Assembly (NCBI RefSeq): GCF_018687095.1
Contig: NZ_CP061286.1
Coordinates: 124,001 to 188,000, forward strand
From: Polynucleobacter sp. MWH-UH25E
GTDB taxonomy: Bacteria; Pseudomonadota; Gammaproteobacteria; Burkholderiales; Burkholderiaceae
Direction of reading: 5' to 3'
Length of the DNA: 64,000 nt
Notes under the pieces: generated by a model
Database searches by the model: none
What the model was told of the DNA's origin: nothing
The model's input: only the letters and a program-made list of their open reading frames with translations
Translations under genes and position numbers: made by a program
Shown: one piece after another, positions 23,038 to 32,164 of the stretch
How positions within the stretch are numbered: position 1 is the stretch's first letter
How the letters are laid out: the number at the start of each line of letters is the position of its first letter

Positions 23038-23679
23038 TTGAAAAAGTTGCCATTGACTTTGGTCATAACAATCCTCAACACTGCCCTAATGTCGAAATTT
23101 CTCTCAACTCTTGCGCAATTAACAACGCTTATGCGTATAGGATTAATCAATGTAATTATTAGTGCATCTGTATATGCACTTCTTTTTTATATCAATAGTT
23201 GGATTACTAGTGAATTGGTGTTTGGTCTTGGCGTGAATTGGATTTATTTGCCAGCAGGGCTGAGATTATTTCTCACTCTGATATTTGGTTTGCCAGGAGC
23301 GTTAGGTATTGCATTAGCTTCAGCCTTAATTAGTTACAGCGGCGAGCTCTCATCCGATTTGGTGATTTGCATTGGTACCGGCCTTATTTCTGGATTTGCC
23401 CCATACCTTGCCAGGATATTTGTCTTTAGTAACATCAGGCTAGAGCCAGACTTGAGCAATATGAACCTACAAAAGTTATTACTTTGTATTTTGATTTATG
23501 CCTTGATGAGTGCTGGCTTGCATCAATATTGGTATGCCACTGTAGGGCTTGAAAATACTGGAAGCATGAATCACTTCGCAGTTATGGCGATTGGTGATGT
23601 GATGGGCTCTATCTTGCTAATAGCATTGATTAAATTTGGCTTAGATCTAATCAAGCGGTTTAAAAGAATAGATCGCTAA
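23038..23679 (+). CDS. Integral membrane protein, MASE1-like segment
   Basis: A 213-residue protein with about six hydrophobic segments. WIYLPAGLRLFLTLIFGLPGALGIALAS recalls the start of MASE1-type membrane sensor domains, but no signalling output domain follows. Function is unknown. The start is uncertain: the first codon is TTG with no Shine-Dalgarno, and ATGs at 23089 and 23131 are alternatives. Its end overlaps the end of trpC (opposite strand) by 20 bases. Confidence 0.65.
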   Translation: MKKLPLTLVITILNTALMSKFLSTLAQLTTLMRIGLINVIISASVYALLFYINSWITSELVFGLGVNWIYLPAGLRLFLTLIFGLPGALGIALASALISYSGELSSDLVICIGTGLISGFAPYLARIFVFSNIRLEPDLSNMNLQKLLLCILIYALMSAGLHQYWYATVGLENTGSMNHFAVMAIGDVMGSILLIALIKFGLDLIKRFKRIDR

Positions 23680-24463
23680 GAGCTTTACCTGGATCAGCGC
23701 TGCGCATGAAAGCTTCTCCAACCAAAAAGGCATTTACTTGATTGCTACGCATCAGTTGTACATCGTCGCGATTCAATATTCCAGATTCAGTAACCAAAAT
23801 TTTATTGTTGGGCACTAAGGGCAAAAGTGACAGAGTGGTTTGCAATGTCACCTCAAAAGTTTTGAGATTGCGGTTATTGATTCCAAGTAGTGGGGTCTTT
23901 AATTCAAGTGCCTGTTCAAGCTCAGTCCCATCATGCACCTCTACCAAGACATCTAAACCGAGTTCGTGGGCGCAGGCTTCAAGCTCTTTCATTTGATTGA
24001 GTCCAAGACAAGCGACGATGAGCAGAATCGCGTCCGCACCAATCGCGCGCGCTTCATAAATTTGATAGGGGTCTATGGTGAAGTCTTTGCGTAGAACCGG
24101 AATGCTGCAAGCATTACGAGCTTCTTGAAGGTAGGCGTTGCTTCCTTGGAAATAGTCTACATCGGTTAATACAGATAAACAGGCTGAACCATGTTTTTCA
24201 TAGGATTTAGCAATTTCGGCGGGAATGAATTGTTCACGCAGAATACCCTTGCTTGGGCTTGCTTTTTTAATCTCAGTGATGACGCCTGCATTACCTGCGG
24301 TAATTTTTTGCTCGATAGCACGAATAAAACCCCGTGGCTTTTGTTGTGAGTCTTGATTATTAGCTTGAGCCTTTTCGCATAGGCTCGCGAGTGAAATTTT
24401 CTTTAAGTTGTTTGCAACTTCAATTTTCTTAGTCGCAACAATTTTTTGTAGGATATCGCTCAT
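23660..24463 (-). CDS. trpC: Indole-3-glycerol phosphate synthase
   Basis: Closes the indole ring from CdRP in tryptophan synthesis. The 267-residue TIM barrel shows the catalytic ITEIKKASPSKG, VLTDVDYFQGS, VLRKDFTIDPYQIYEARAIGADAILL, GINNRNL and TESGI. The gene is not fused to trpF. Last gene of rpe-trpE-trpG-trpD-trpC. Confidence 0.97.
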   Translation of the reverse strand: MSDILQKIVATKKIEVANNLKKISLASLCEKAQANNQDSQQKPRGFIRAIEQKITAGNAGVITEIKKASPSKGILREQFIPAEIAKSYEKHGSACLSVLTDVDYFQGSNAYLQEARNACSIPVLRKDFTIDPYQIYEARAIGADAILLIVACLGLNQMKELEACAHELGLDVLVEVHDGTELEQALELKTPLLGINNRNLKTFEVTLQTTLSLLPLVPNNKILVTESGILNRDDVQLMRSNQVNAFLVGEAFMRSADPGKALSDLFF

Positions 24464-24496
24464 GAAACAAGAGTCATTAAAGAATTCATTAGGGAA

Positions 24497-25522
24497 TTAA
24501 TTGGATTGAGTAGCTGCCACAAATGCGTCTAATTTTTGACGTGCAGCGCCAGAGCTGATGGCTGCCTTGGCTTTGGCGATACCACTGGCAATATCTGATG
24601 CAATACCAGCTACATACAGTGTAGCGCCTGCATTTAAACAAACAATGTCACTTGCTGGTCCTGGTTTGTTATCAATCACATCAAGCACAATTTTTTTGGA
24701 CTCTTCAGCATTAGCCACCTTAAAGCTGTTGGTTGGTGCAGTGTTTAAGTCAAAATCTTTTGGATGGATTTCGTATTCGCGCACGACACCATCTTTAAGT
24801 TCGCCAACCAAGGTGGGGCCTTCGAGTGAGATTTCATCTAGACCATCACGGCCATAAACTACCAATGCATGTTCCATGCCCAGGGCTTGTAAAACCCTTG
24901 CCTGAATACCAACAAGATCGGGATGAAATACGCCCATCAAAATGCGCTTCGCATCAGCTGGATTGGTTAATGGCCCTAAAATATTGAAAATGGTGCGCAC
25001 GCCTAATTGTTTGCGAATGGGTACAACATTTTTCATCGCAGGATGATGGTTGGGGGCGAACATAAAGCCAGCCCCAACTGTAGAGATGCATTTAGCAACT
25101 TGATCGGCGGATAGCGCCAAATTGACGCCCAGGGCCTCTAAAACATCAGCACTACCGGATTTGCTGCTAACGCTGCGATTACCGTGTTTAGCAATCTTTG
25201 CACCAGCAGCTGCCGCAACAAACATAGCTGCGGTAGAGATATTGAAAGTATGTGCGCCGTCACCACCGGTGCCTACAACATCGACAAGGTGAGAGCGATC
25301 CTCGACATTTACCGCGGTTGCAAATTCACGCATGACTTGTGCAGCTGCCGCAATTTCACCAACAGTTTCTTTTTTGGTGCGCAGAGCAACCAATAAGCCG
25401 GCAACTAACTCTGGCGCCATTTCACCGCTCATGATGAGGCGCATCATGTCGGTCATCTCATCATGAAACAGTTCGCGATGTTCAATGCAGCGTTGCAGGG
25501 CTTCTTGTGGAGTAATTGGCAT
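24497..25522 (-). CDS. trpD: Anthranilate phosphoribosyltransferase
   Basis: Transfers phosphoribose from PRPP to anthranilate. The 341-residue protein has VGTGGDGAHTFNIST (PRPP loop), KHGNRSVSSKSGSADVLEALG and FAPNHHPAMKNV, all family signatures. It lies 33 bases before trpC and 31 bases after trpG in transcription order. Confidence 0.97.
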   Translation of the reverse strand: MPITPQEALQRCIEHRELFHDEMTDMMRLIMSGEMAPELVAGLLVALRTKKETVGEIAAAAQVMREFATAVNVEDRSHLVDVVGTGGDGAHTFNISTAAMFVAAAAGAKIAKHGNRSVSSKSGSADVLEALGVNLALSADQVAKCISTVGAGFMFAPNHHPAMKNVVPIRKQLGVRTIFNILGPLTNPADAKRILMGVFHPDLVGIQARVLQALGMEHALVVYGRDGLDEISLEGPTLVGELKDGVVREYEIHPKDFDLNTAPTNSFKVANAEESKKIVLDVIDNKPGPASDIVCLNAGATLYVAGIASDIASGIAKAKAAISSGAARQKLDAFVAATQSN

Positions 25523-25553
25523 AAGACTTGTTTAGCTTATTTAAATTCTGTAG

Positions 25554-26117
25554 TTACATTTGTAAAAAATTCTTGAGTAATGCATGTCCGTGCTCGGAAA
25601 GAATGGACTCCGGATGAAACTGAACGCCTTCAACAGCCATCTCGCGATGTCTTACACCCATAATCTCACCATCTGAGGAAGTGGCGGTTACCTCTAGACA
25701 AGTTGGCAATGAACTTTTTTCAATGGCTAGAGAGTGATAGCGAGTTACTTTAAACGGATTGGGTAGGTTTTTAAAAACACCCACACCGGTGTGATGAATG
25801 TCATCCGTTTTGCCGTGCATTACTTTCTGGGCACGAATGATTTTGCCTCCAAATGCTTCACCAATAGCTTGGTGTCCGAGGCATACGCCGAGAATCGGAA
25901 GTTTTCCAGCAAATTGCTTAATGGTTTCAACGGAGATCCCCGCCTCAGTAGGGCTGCAGGGTCCTGGAGAAATACAAATGCGTGCTGGATTTAGCTTGGC
26001 AATATCCGCAACCGCAATCTCATCATTACGAAAGACTTTGACCTCTTCACCTAACTCTGCAAAGTACTGCACGAGGTTGTAGGTGAATGAGTCGTAGTTA
26101 TCAATCATTAGGAGCAT
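25554..26117 (-). CDS. trpG: Anthranilate synthase glutaminase subunit
   Basis: Supplies ammonia from glutamine to TrpE. The 187-residue class-I amidotransferase has the nucleophile in GVCLGHQAIGE and the His/Glu pair in VQFHPESI. ATG at 26117 is chosen: AAGGAGGA lies just upstream, and the TTG at 26120 is only 3 bases earlier. It overlaps the end of trpE by about 17 bases, so the two subunits are translationally coupled. Confidence 0.97.
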   Translation of the reverse strand: MLLMIDNYDSFTYNLVQYFAELGEEVKVFRNDEIAVADIAKLNPARICISPGPCSPTEAGISVETIKQFAGKLPILGVCLGHQAIGEAFGGKIIRAQKVMHGKTDDIHHTGVGVFKNLPNPFKVTRYHSLAIEKSSLPTCLEVTATSSDGEIMGVRHREMAVEGVQFHPESILSEHGHALLKNFLQM

Positions 26118-27606
26118 CAAGTCCTCCTTGAACTAAATCAGCTGCAGTCAGTACAGCGCGAGCCTTTGCTTCGGTTTCTTTCCATTCAGCTGTCGGGTCT
26201 GAATCTGCAACAACGCCAGCGCCAGCTTGGGAGTGCAGCATGCCATCCCGGATCACGCCAGTGCGAATTGCAATCGCAACATCCATATCACCAGAAAAGG
26301 AAAGATAGCCTACTGCGCCACCATAAACACCGCGTTTCACAATTTCCATTTCATCAATGATTTCCATTGCGCGAATCTTTGGGGCGCCAGATAAGGTGCC
26401 TGCAGGGAAAGTCGCCCTTAATACATCCATATTGCTCATATCGTCTAGAAGATCACCTTCAACAGAGCTCACAATGTGTTGAACATGTGAGTATTTTTCA
26501 ATTGACATTGAATCCGTTACTTTGACAGAGCCAGTTTTCGCAATGCGTCCTACATCATTACGTGCAAGATCGATCAACATGACGTGTTCCGCAATTTCTT
26601 TGGGATCAGCTAAAAGTTCTTTGGCAAGTCGCTCATCTTCTTCTGGATTTGCGCCACGAGGGCGGGTGCCAGCAAGCGGACGAATGGTCACAATCTTTTC
26701 TGCCGCACGTTTTTCTTGGCGAACCAGAATTTCAGGAGAAGATCCCACAATCTGCAGATCGCCAAAGTCATAAAAATACATATAAGGCGAAGGATTGAGT
26801 GAGCGTAAGGCTCTGTATAGGGATAGCGGTGAGTCTGTAAATGGTTTGCTAATACGTTGACCAATGACAACTTGCATACAGTCGCCGGCCAAAATGTATT
26901 CTTTGGTTTTACGAACTGCATCTTCGAAATCATCCGCTTTAAATTTTCGAATTAGCTCAGTTTTTGTGCTTGCCAATGAGGGCGGCATGCTGACTTGCTT
27001 GCTAAGGCATGCAAGCAATTCTTTTAGGCGCGTTTGCGCCTTCTCATAGCCATCAGAAATGCTAGGGTCAGCATAAACAATAAAATAAATCTTGCCTGCA
27101 ACGTTATCGATAACGGCTAACTCTTCAGTCAGCATAAGTTGAATATCTGGGACGCCTAGCTCATCAGGTAAATCGTGTTTAGCCAAGCGTGATTCGATGT
27201 AGCGAACAGTATCGTAGCCAAAATATCCTGCTAATCCTCCGCAAAAGCGTGGAAGTCCCTCTTGCACTGCTACCTTGAATCTCTTGAAGTAGGCATCTAC
27301 AAAATCTAGTGGGTTATCAGTATTCGTTTCAACTACTTTACCGTCTGTTACTACCTCGTTTACTGGTTTTAATGGCGTGCCAACAGTGCGAACAATCGTC
27401 TTCGCAGGTAGACCAATAAAGGAGAAGCGACCAAAACGCTCGCCTCCTAAAACGGACTCAAGAAGGTAAGTATTTTTACTGCCAAAAGCTTGGCTAAGTT
27501 TGACGTAAAGCGATAGTGGTGTTTCTAAATCGGCTAGTACCTCTTTGACCAGAGGAATTCGATTGAAACCCTGCTTTGCTAGGATATTAAATTCTTCGCG
27601 CTGCAT
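26101..27606 (-). CDS. trpE: Anthranilate synthase component I
   Basis: Makes anthranilate from chorismate with ammonia from TrpG. The 501-residue protein has the feedback-site LLES segment (NTYLLESVLGGERFGRFSF), then the chorismate-binding domain with GDCMQVVIGQRI, PLAGTRPRGANPEED and LSGAPKIRAMEIIDE. The ATG overlaps the rpe stop by one base (TAATG), with AGGA upstream. No trp leader peptide is visible because rpe lies directly upstream. Confidence 0.97.
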   Translation of the reverse strand: MQREEFNILAKQGFNRIPLVKEVLADLETPLSLYVKLSQAFGSKNTYLLESVLGGERFGRFSFIGLPAKTIVRTVGTPLKPVNEVVTDGKVVETNTDNPLDFVDAYFKRFKVAVQEGLPRFCGGLAGYFGYDTVRYIESRLAKHDLPDELGVPDIQLMLTEELAVIDNVAGKIYFIVYADPSISDGYEKAQTRLKELLACLSKQVSMPPSLASTKTELIRKFKADDFEDAVRKTKEYILAGDCMQVVIGQRISKPFTDSPLSLYRALRSLNPSPYMYFYDFGDLQIVGSSPEILVRQEKRAAEKIVTIRPLAGTRPRGANPEEDERLAKELLADPKEIAEHVMLIDLARNDVGRIAKTGSVKVTDSMSIEKYSHVQHIVSSVEGDLLDDMSNMDVLRATFPAGTLSGAPKIRAMEIIDEMEIVKRGVYGGAVGYLSFSGDMDVAIAIRTGVIRDGMLHSQAGAGVVADSDPTAEWKETEAKARAVLTAADLVQGGLDAPND

Positions 27607-28331
27607 TAGGCTTTTCCTGACTTTCCTAATTCAGCACGCATTTCTTTGATGACTTGCTCGTAGTTATCTTTGCCAAATATTGCCGAGCCCGCTACAAATG
27701 TGTCAGCGCCTGCTTGAGCAACTTGTGCAATGTTGTCGACTTTGATACCGCCATCTACCTCAAGACGAATTTTGCGACCAGTTTCAGCTTCATGACGATC
27801 AAGTCGAGCACGTACTTGAGTAATTTTTTGCAGAGTGCTTGGAATAAAAGATTGACCGCCAAATCCAGGGTTAACTGACATCAGTAACACTAAGTCTAAT
27901 AATTCCAGCGTGTGATCAAGATGATCAAGTGGTGTCGCTGGATTTAAAACAAGACCGGCTTGGCAGCCTTGATCACGAATTAAATTTAATGTGCGATTCA
28001 CATGGGGGCTTGCTTCTGGGTGAAAGCTAATTAAATTTGCGCCGGCTTTGGCAAAGTCGGGAACGATGCGATCTACTGGCTCAACCATTAAATGAACGTC
28101 AATCATTGCGGGCGCGCCGTTCTTCTTGGCATAAGGGCGAATAGCCTCACAAACCAAGGGGCCAATGGTGAGGTTGGGAACGTAATGGTTATCCATCACA
28201 TCAAAGTGAATCCAGTCGGCACCAGCTACCAAGACGTCTTGGACCTCTTTGCCAAGGCAGGCAAAGTCAGCCGACAAAATGGACGGGGCAATGACAAATT
28301 GAGGATTTGGTGATGTTTTTTCGCTTTCCAT
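27606..28331 (-). CDS. rpe: Ribulose-phosphate 3-epimerase
   Basis: Interconverts ribulose-5-P and xylulose-5-P. The 241-residue TIM barrel has APSILSADF, the metal-binding HFDVMDNHYVPNLTIG, MSVNPGFGGQSFI and EVDGGI. It is the first gene of the tryptophan transcript, a frequent arrangement in betaproteobacteria. The short intergenic stretch 28332-28380 to the divergent apaG must hold the operon promoter. Confidence 0.97.
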   Translation of the reverse strand: MESEKTSPNPQFVIAPSILSADFACLGKEVQDVLVAGADWIHFDVMDNHYVPNLTIGPLVCEAIRPYAKKNGAPAMIDVHLMVEPVDRIVPDFAKAGANLISFHPEASPHVNRTLNLIRDQGCQAGLVLNPATPLDHLDHTLELLDLVLLMSVNPGFGGQSFIPSTLQKITQVRARLDRHEAETGRKIRLEVDGGIKVDNIAQVAQAGADTFVAGSAIFGKDNYEQVIKEMRAELGKSGKA

Positions 28332-28380
28332 CCCTAGATTCTAGCTTGCAGTTGGCCTTAGGATGGAGCAGAATTCCAGC

Positions 28381-28755
28381 ATGAATCCTCATGAAATCAG
28401 CATTACGGTCAAGACTCAGTACCTTGCAGACCAATCTGACCCAGATAATCGCCAATTTGCCTTTGCCTATACGATCACCATCCGTAATACGGGGTCAGCC
28501 AGTATTCAGCTCATAGCCCGCCATTGGTTCATTACAGACGGGGATAACGATGTTCAGGAAGTCAAGGGCCTAGGGGTGGTGGGACAGCAGCCTTTATTGC
28601 GATCAGGGGAGCATTTTGAGTACACCAGCTGGGCTACCCTCCCAACCCCTGCGGGAACTATGCGCGGTGAGTATTTTTGCGTTACAGAGGATGCTCAGTT
28701 TTTTCAGGCACCCATTCCAGAATTTGCCTTAGTAATGCCGCGGACACTGCATTAA
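28381..28755 (+). CDS. apaG: ApaG domain protein
   Basis: A 124-residue single ApaG domain, an immunoglobulin-like fold of uncertain role linked to Co2+/Mg2+ homeostasis. Signatures are FAYTITIRNTGSASIQL, RHWFITDG and VVGQQPLLRSGEHFEYTSW. The start at 28381 aligns with the usual N terminus; the ATG at 28363 would add six residues. Confidence 0.93.
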   Translation: MNPHEISITVKTQYLADQSDPDNRQFAFAYTITIRNTGSASIQLIARHWFITDGDNDVQEVKGLGVVGQQPLLRSGEHFEYTSWATLPTPAGTMRGEYFCVTEDAQFFQAPIPEFALVMPRTLH

Positions 28756-28803
28756 GTTGATCCAGTAACCAAAGGGGGCATTAAGGCAATGGCACCCAGT
28801 CGA

Positions 28804-28917
28804 TTATTTTTTGCCTTTGCCTGTCCATAGGACAATAAACAACAAAAGTCCTAGCGCAATAGCGCCTTCAATGACAAACAGTAGCATCGGGTATTCATCA
28901 AGTAAATTGGCAATCAT
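28804..28917 (-). CDS. Small membrane protein opposite the mltA start
   Basis: An ATG-initiated frame of 37 codons on the minus strand, too short for usual gene finding. It encodes an acidic N terminus (MIANLLDEYP), one hydrophobic span (LLFVIEGAIALGLLLFIVLW) and a basic tail (TGKGKK): the normal layout of a single-pass inner-membrane small protein. It fills the apaG-mltA gap and its start overlaps the mltA start by two bases, antisense. No Shine-Dalgarno is obvious. The composition makes chance less likely, but it is unproven. Confidence 0.45.
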   Translation of the reverse strand: MIANLLDEYPMLLFVIEGAIALGLLLFIVLWTGKGKK

Positions 28918-30055
28918 GATTTTTAAATATAAATGGCTTCAAGCAAGTGTAGTCGCAATTTCCATAATTGCTTTATTAACTGCATGTTCAACTCCACCGA
29001 CACGCGGAACAGGATATCGAGCTAGTGGCTCAGGAGCTGCACCTTCAACATACAGTTCATCTATCGCAAACTTTAGCGCTGTGTCATGGCAGGTAATTCC
29101 AGGGTGGCAGGAGGATGAGTTGGCACAGGCATGGCCAGCTTGGCAAAAGAGTTGTGAGGGCTTGCTTAAACGCAATACACGCAACGGCGAAGTCAATTGG
29201 CGACAAGTGTGTGCGCAAGCTGCAGGTGTCTCGAGCCGCGATTCTCAAGCCATTCGTCGATATTTTGAAAACAACTTTCAAGCATATGAAGTTCGAAACA
29301 ATTCTGGGTCTGATACAGGCTTAATTACTGGTTATTACGAACCAGTAATGAATGGTTCTCAAACCAGAACCAGCGCATATAGCGTGCCGCTCTACGCGTA
29401 TCCTAATGCTTGGAAAAAATCGAAACCAAATCCAGCACCCACTCGTGCTGAATTAATCAGCTCTGGGATGTTAAAGGGTTCTGAGATTGCTTGGGTTCAA
29501 GATCCGGTTGCTGCAGCATTTATGCAAATTCAGGGATCTGGAAAAATTCGTCTTGAAGACGGTCGGGTAATGCGTTTAGGTTTTGCGGGAACGAATGATC
29601 AACCATTCAAATCTTTTGCGCAGTGGTTACTAGATCGTAAGGAAATCACAAGAAGTGAAGCGACAATGCAAGGAATTTCGCAGTGGGCTAAACGTAATCC
29701 AGATCGTGTGAATGAGATGCTCAATGCCAATCCTCGCTTTATTTTCTTTAAAGAATTACCTGGCAATGTAGATGTCGATTTGGGCCCCACTGGTGCATTG
29801 GGCGTTCCATTAACGGGTGAGCGAAGTATCGCTATTGATTTGCAAGCGATGCCGCTGGGTGCACCTGTATTTTTAGCCACGACTAGACCTTTAAGTAATC
29901 AACCACTGCAAAAGCTGGTTTTTGCGCAAGATACAGGCAAAGCCATTGTCGGTGGGGTTCGAGCCGATTACTATTGGGGGTCGGGTGATGCCGCTGGTGA
30001 GGCGGCTGGACGCATGAAGCAGAATGGCAGGATGTGGTTGTTGTTACCACGGTAA
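28916..30055 (+). CDS. mltA: Membrane-bound lytic murein transglycosylase A
   Basis: Outer-membrane lipoprotein that cleaves peptidoglycan to anhydromuropeptides. The ATG at 28916 gives a lipoprotein signal (WLQASVVAISIIALLTAC); the longer frame from 28811 would add an unconvincing hydrophilic leader. Family segments include LITGYYEPVMNGS, FMQIQGSGKIRLEDG, LGFAGTNDQPF and, in the 3D domain, DTGKAIVGGVRADYYWG with the catalytic aspartate region. The length of 379 residues is normal. Confidence 0.92.
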   Translation: MIFKYKWLQASVVAISIIALLTACSTPPTRGTGYRASGSGAAPSTYSSSIANFSAVSWQVIPGWQEDELAQAWPAWQKSCEGLLKRNTRNGEVNWRQVCAQAAGVSSRDSQAIRRYFENNFQAYEVRNNSGSDTGLITGYYEPVMNGSQTRTSAYSVPLYAYPNAWKKSKPNPAPTRAELISSGMLKGSEIAWVQDPVAAAFMQIQGSGKIRLEDGRVMRLGFAGTNDQPFKSFAQWLLDRKEITRSEATMQGISQWAKRNPDRVNEMLNANPRFIFFKELPGNVDVDLGPTGALGVPLTGERSIAIDLQAMPLGAPVFLATTRPLSNQPLQKLVFAQDTGKAIVGGVRADYYWGSGDAAGEAAGRMKQNGRMWLLLPR

Positions 30056-30112
30056 TGCAGCGATTCAAAGCAGATAAATAAAAAGTACAAACTAGAAAGC
30101 AAAAGGAAGTCG

Positions 30113-30889
30113 ATGAGCTATCAAACAATTTTGACCGAAGTGGAAGATAAAGTTGCCACTATTACATTAAACCGACCTGAAGTACTAAATGCGCTGAATG
30201 ATCAATTAATGGATGAGCTTGGCGAAGCTTTGCTGAAGTTTGATGCGGACGACAACATTGGCTGCATCGTTGTCACAGGTAGCGAAAAGGCATTTGCTGC
30301 GGGTGCGGATATCGCCGCTATGGCAAAACGTAGCTTGCAAGACGTCTATCGACATAACTTCATTTCTCGCAATTGGGAGCACATGCAGAAAGTGCGTAAG
30401 CCTGTGATCGCAGCAGTATCAGGTTATGCATTGGGTGGCGGTTGCGAATTAGCAATGATGTGCGACATGATCATGGCTGCTGATAATGCAAAATTTGCTC
30501 AACCTGAAATTAAACTAGGCATCATTCCTGGAGCTGGCGGAACGCAACGTCTTCCCCGTGCTATATCAAAATCAAAAGCAATGGATTTGGCTTTAACTGG
30601 CCGCATGATGGATGCTGCTGAAGCGGAGCGCGCTGGTCTGGTATCGCGCATATTCCCAAAAGCGGATTTGTTAAAAGAAGTTAAAGCAATCGCTAAAGAT
30701 ATTGCTGATATGCCTTTGCTAACAACGATGATGGTGAAAGAGGCGGTAAATACAGCTTACGAGACAACGTTGTCACAAGGCATTCATTTTGAGCGCCGCT
30801 TGTTTCATGCATGCTTTGGAACTAACGATCAAAAAGAAGGTATGGCTGCCTTTATGGAAAAGCGCCCCGCCAAATTTACGAATTCTTAG
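30113..30889 (+). CDS. Enoyl-CoA hydratase
   Basis: A 258-residue crotonase-fold enzyme that hydrates trans-2-enoyl-CoA in fatty-acid oxidation. The oxyanion-hole segments are AFAAGADIAAM and ALGGGCELAMMCDMIMAA; the catalytic glutamates are in the latter helix and in QPEIKLGIIPGAGGTQRL. Shine-Dalgarno AAAGGAAG precedes the ATG. It resembles PaaF/FadB1-type stand-alone hydratases; the exact substrate is not decidable. Confidence 0.93.
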   Translation: MSYQTILTEVEDKVATITLNRPEVLNALNDQLMDELGEALLKFDADDNIGCIVVTGSEKAFAAGADIAAMAKRSLQDVYRHNFISRNWEHMQKVRKPVIAAVSGYALGGGCELAMMCDMIMAADNAKFAQPEIKLGIIPGAGGTQRLPRAISKSKAMDLALTGRMMDAAEAERAGLVSRIFPKADLLKEVKAIAKDIADMPLLTTMMVKEAVNTAYETTLSQGIHFERRLFHACFGTNDQKEGMAAFMEKRPAKFTNS

Positions 30890-30899
30890 TTTTTGCTGA

Positions 30900-32096
30900 C
30901 TAATGCTTCTCTAAAAAGCGTTGAGCTAATTTGACCCAGTAGTTCACACCTACTGGGATCAATGCATCATTAAAGTCATAGGAAGGGTTGTGCAGATGAC
31001 ATGGGCCCATGCCATGACCTGTGGATCGATGATCGCCATCACCGTTACCTAAAAAGACATAGCAACCGGGTTTCTCTAGCAACATAAAGGCGAAGTCTTC
31101 TGCGCCCATCGTGGGGTCAATGGATGTATTGACACGTTGCTTTCCTACCAACTCGCTCATAACCTGGCTTGCAAATTCAACCTCACTTGCATGATTGATC
31201 AAGGGTGGATAGTTTCTAGAAAAGGTAATTTCAGCTTGGCAGTCAAATGCGCTGGCCACGTTATGAGCAATTTCTCGTAAACGTTGTTCGATCAGATCTA
31301 GCACCTCTAAGGTGAAGGTACGCACAGTGCCACCAATAAAAGCGCTATCCGGAATGACGTTACTAGTTTCACCCGCATGGAATTGCGTTACTGATAGTAC
31401 CGCAGCATCTACAGGACGTTTATTGCGAGTAATAATGCTTTGCAAAGCTAAGACCACTTGCGCACCAGCTAGCACTGGATCAGCACTGTTGTGTGGAAGA
31501 GCGGCATGACCGCCTCTGCCGGTGACGGTAATCTCAAACGCATTGCTGGAGGCCATCATTGGCCCTGGCGTCACACCAAAATCTCCCTCAGCCAAACCAG
31601 GCCAGTTATGCAATCCAAATACGGCATCACAAGGAAATTGTTCAAATAAACCATCTTTGATCATTTCGCGAGCGCCAGCACCACCTTCTTCAGCCGGCTG
31701 AAAAATAAAAATCACGCTACCTTTGAAATCTCGATGATTTGATAAATATTGCGCAGCTCCTAAGAGCATGGCAGTGTGCCCATCATGACCGCAGGCGTGC
31801 ATCTTCCCGGGATTACGCGAGGTATGCGCAAAATTATTGTGCTCTTGTAAGGGTAGAGCATCCATATCAGCACGCAAGCCAATCATCTTGCCGGGACCTA
31901 AGTCTCCATCGAGTCGCCCAACGACGCCCGTTTTACCCATTCCTCGAAATACGCTGATGCCCCAGCTGGAGAGCGCTTCCGCAACAAGATCGGCGGTGCG
32001 GTTTTCTTCAAAACGCAACTCGGGATGCGCATGAATGTTGCGCCGAATTTCTTTTATCTCTTGCGCGGACTCAATGATTTCTGGAATTAAATGCAT
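30900..32096 (-). CDS. M20-family amidohydrolase (hippurate hydrolase-like)
   Basis: A 398-residue zinc or manganese peptidase-fold enzyme. Metal and catalytic segments: HAHPELRFEE, GLRADMDALP, MHACGHDGHTAMLLGAA, FQPAEEGGAGAREMI and a late MGAEDFAF. It belongs to the group hydrolysing N-acyl amino acids such as hippurate or indole-acetyl conjugates. It is convergent with the enoyl-CoA hydratase gene; 10 bases separate their ends. Confidence 0.92.
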   Translation of the reverse strand: MHLIPEIIESAQEIKEIRRNIHAHPELRFEENRTADLVAEALSSWGISVFRGMGKTGVVGRLDGDLGPGKMIGLRADMDALPLQEHNNFAHTSRNPGKMHACGHDGHTAMLLGAAQYLSNHRDFKGSVIFIFQPAEEGGAGAREMIKDGLFEQFPCDAVFGLHNWPGLAEGDFGVTPGPMMASSNAFEITVTGRGGHAALPHNSADPVLAGAQVVLALQSIITRNKRPVDAAVLSVTQFHAGETSNVIPDSAFIGGTVRTFTLEVLDLIEQRLREIAHNVASAFDCQAEITFSRNYPPLINHASEVEFASQVMSELVGKQRVNTSIDPTMGAEDFAFMLLEKPGCYVFLGNGDGDHRSTGHGMGPCHLHNPSYDFNDALIPVGVNYWVKLAQRFLEKH

Positions 32097-32164
32097 TGCT
32101 TCATCTTATCCGAAACTGAAATGGAGTGCACCTCAAACCCAGGTACGGGTGAATTCTTGTGTAT

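Noticed and set aside
28811..28915. N-terminal extension of MltA
   Set aside because: Hydrophilic leader before a perfect lipoprotein signal; the start at 28916 explains export.
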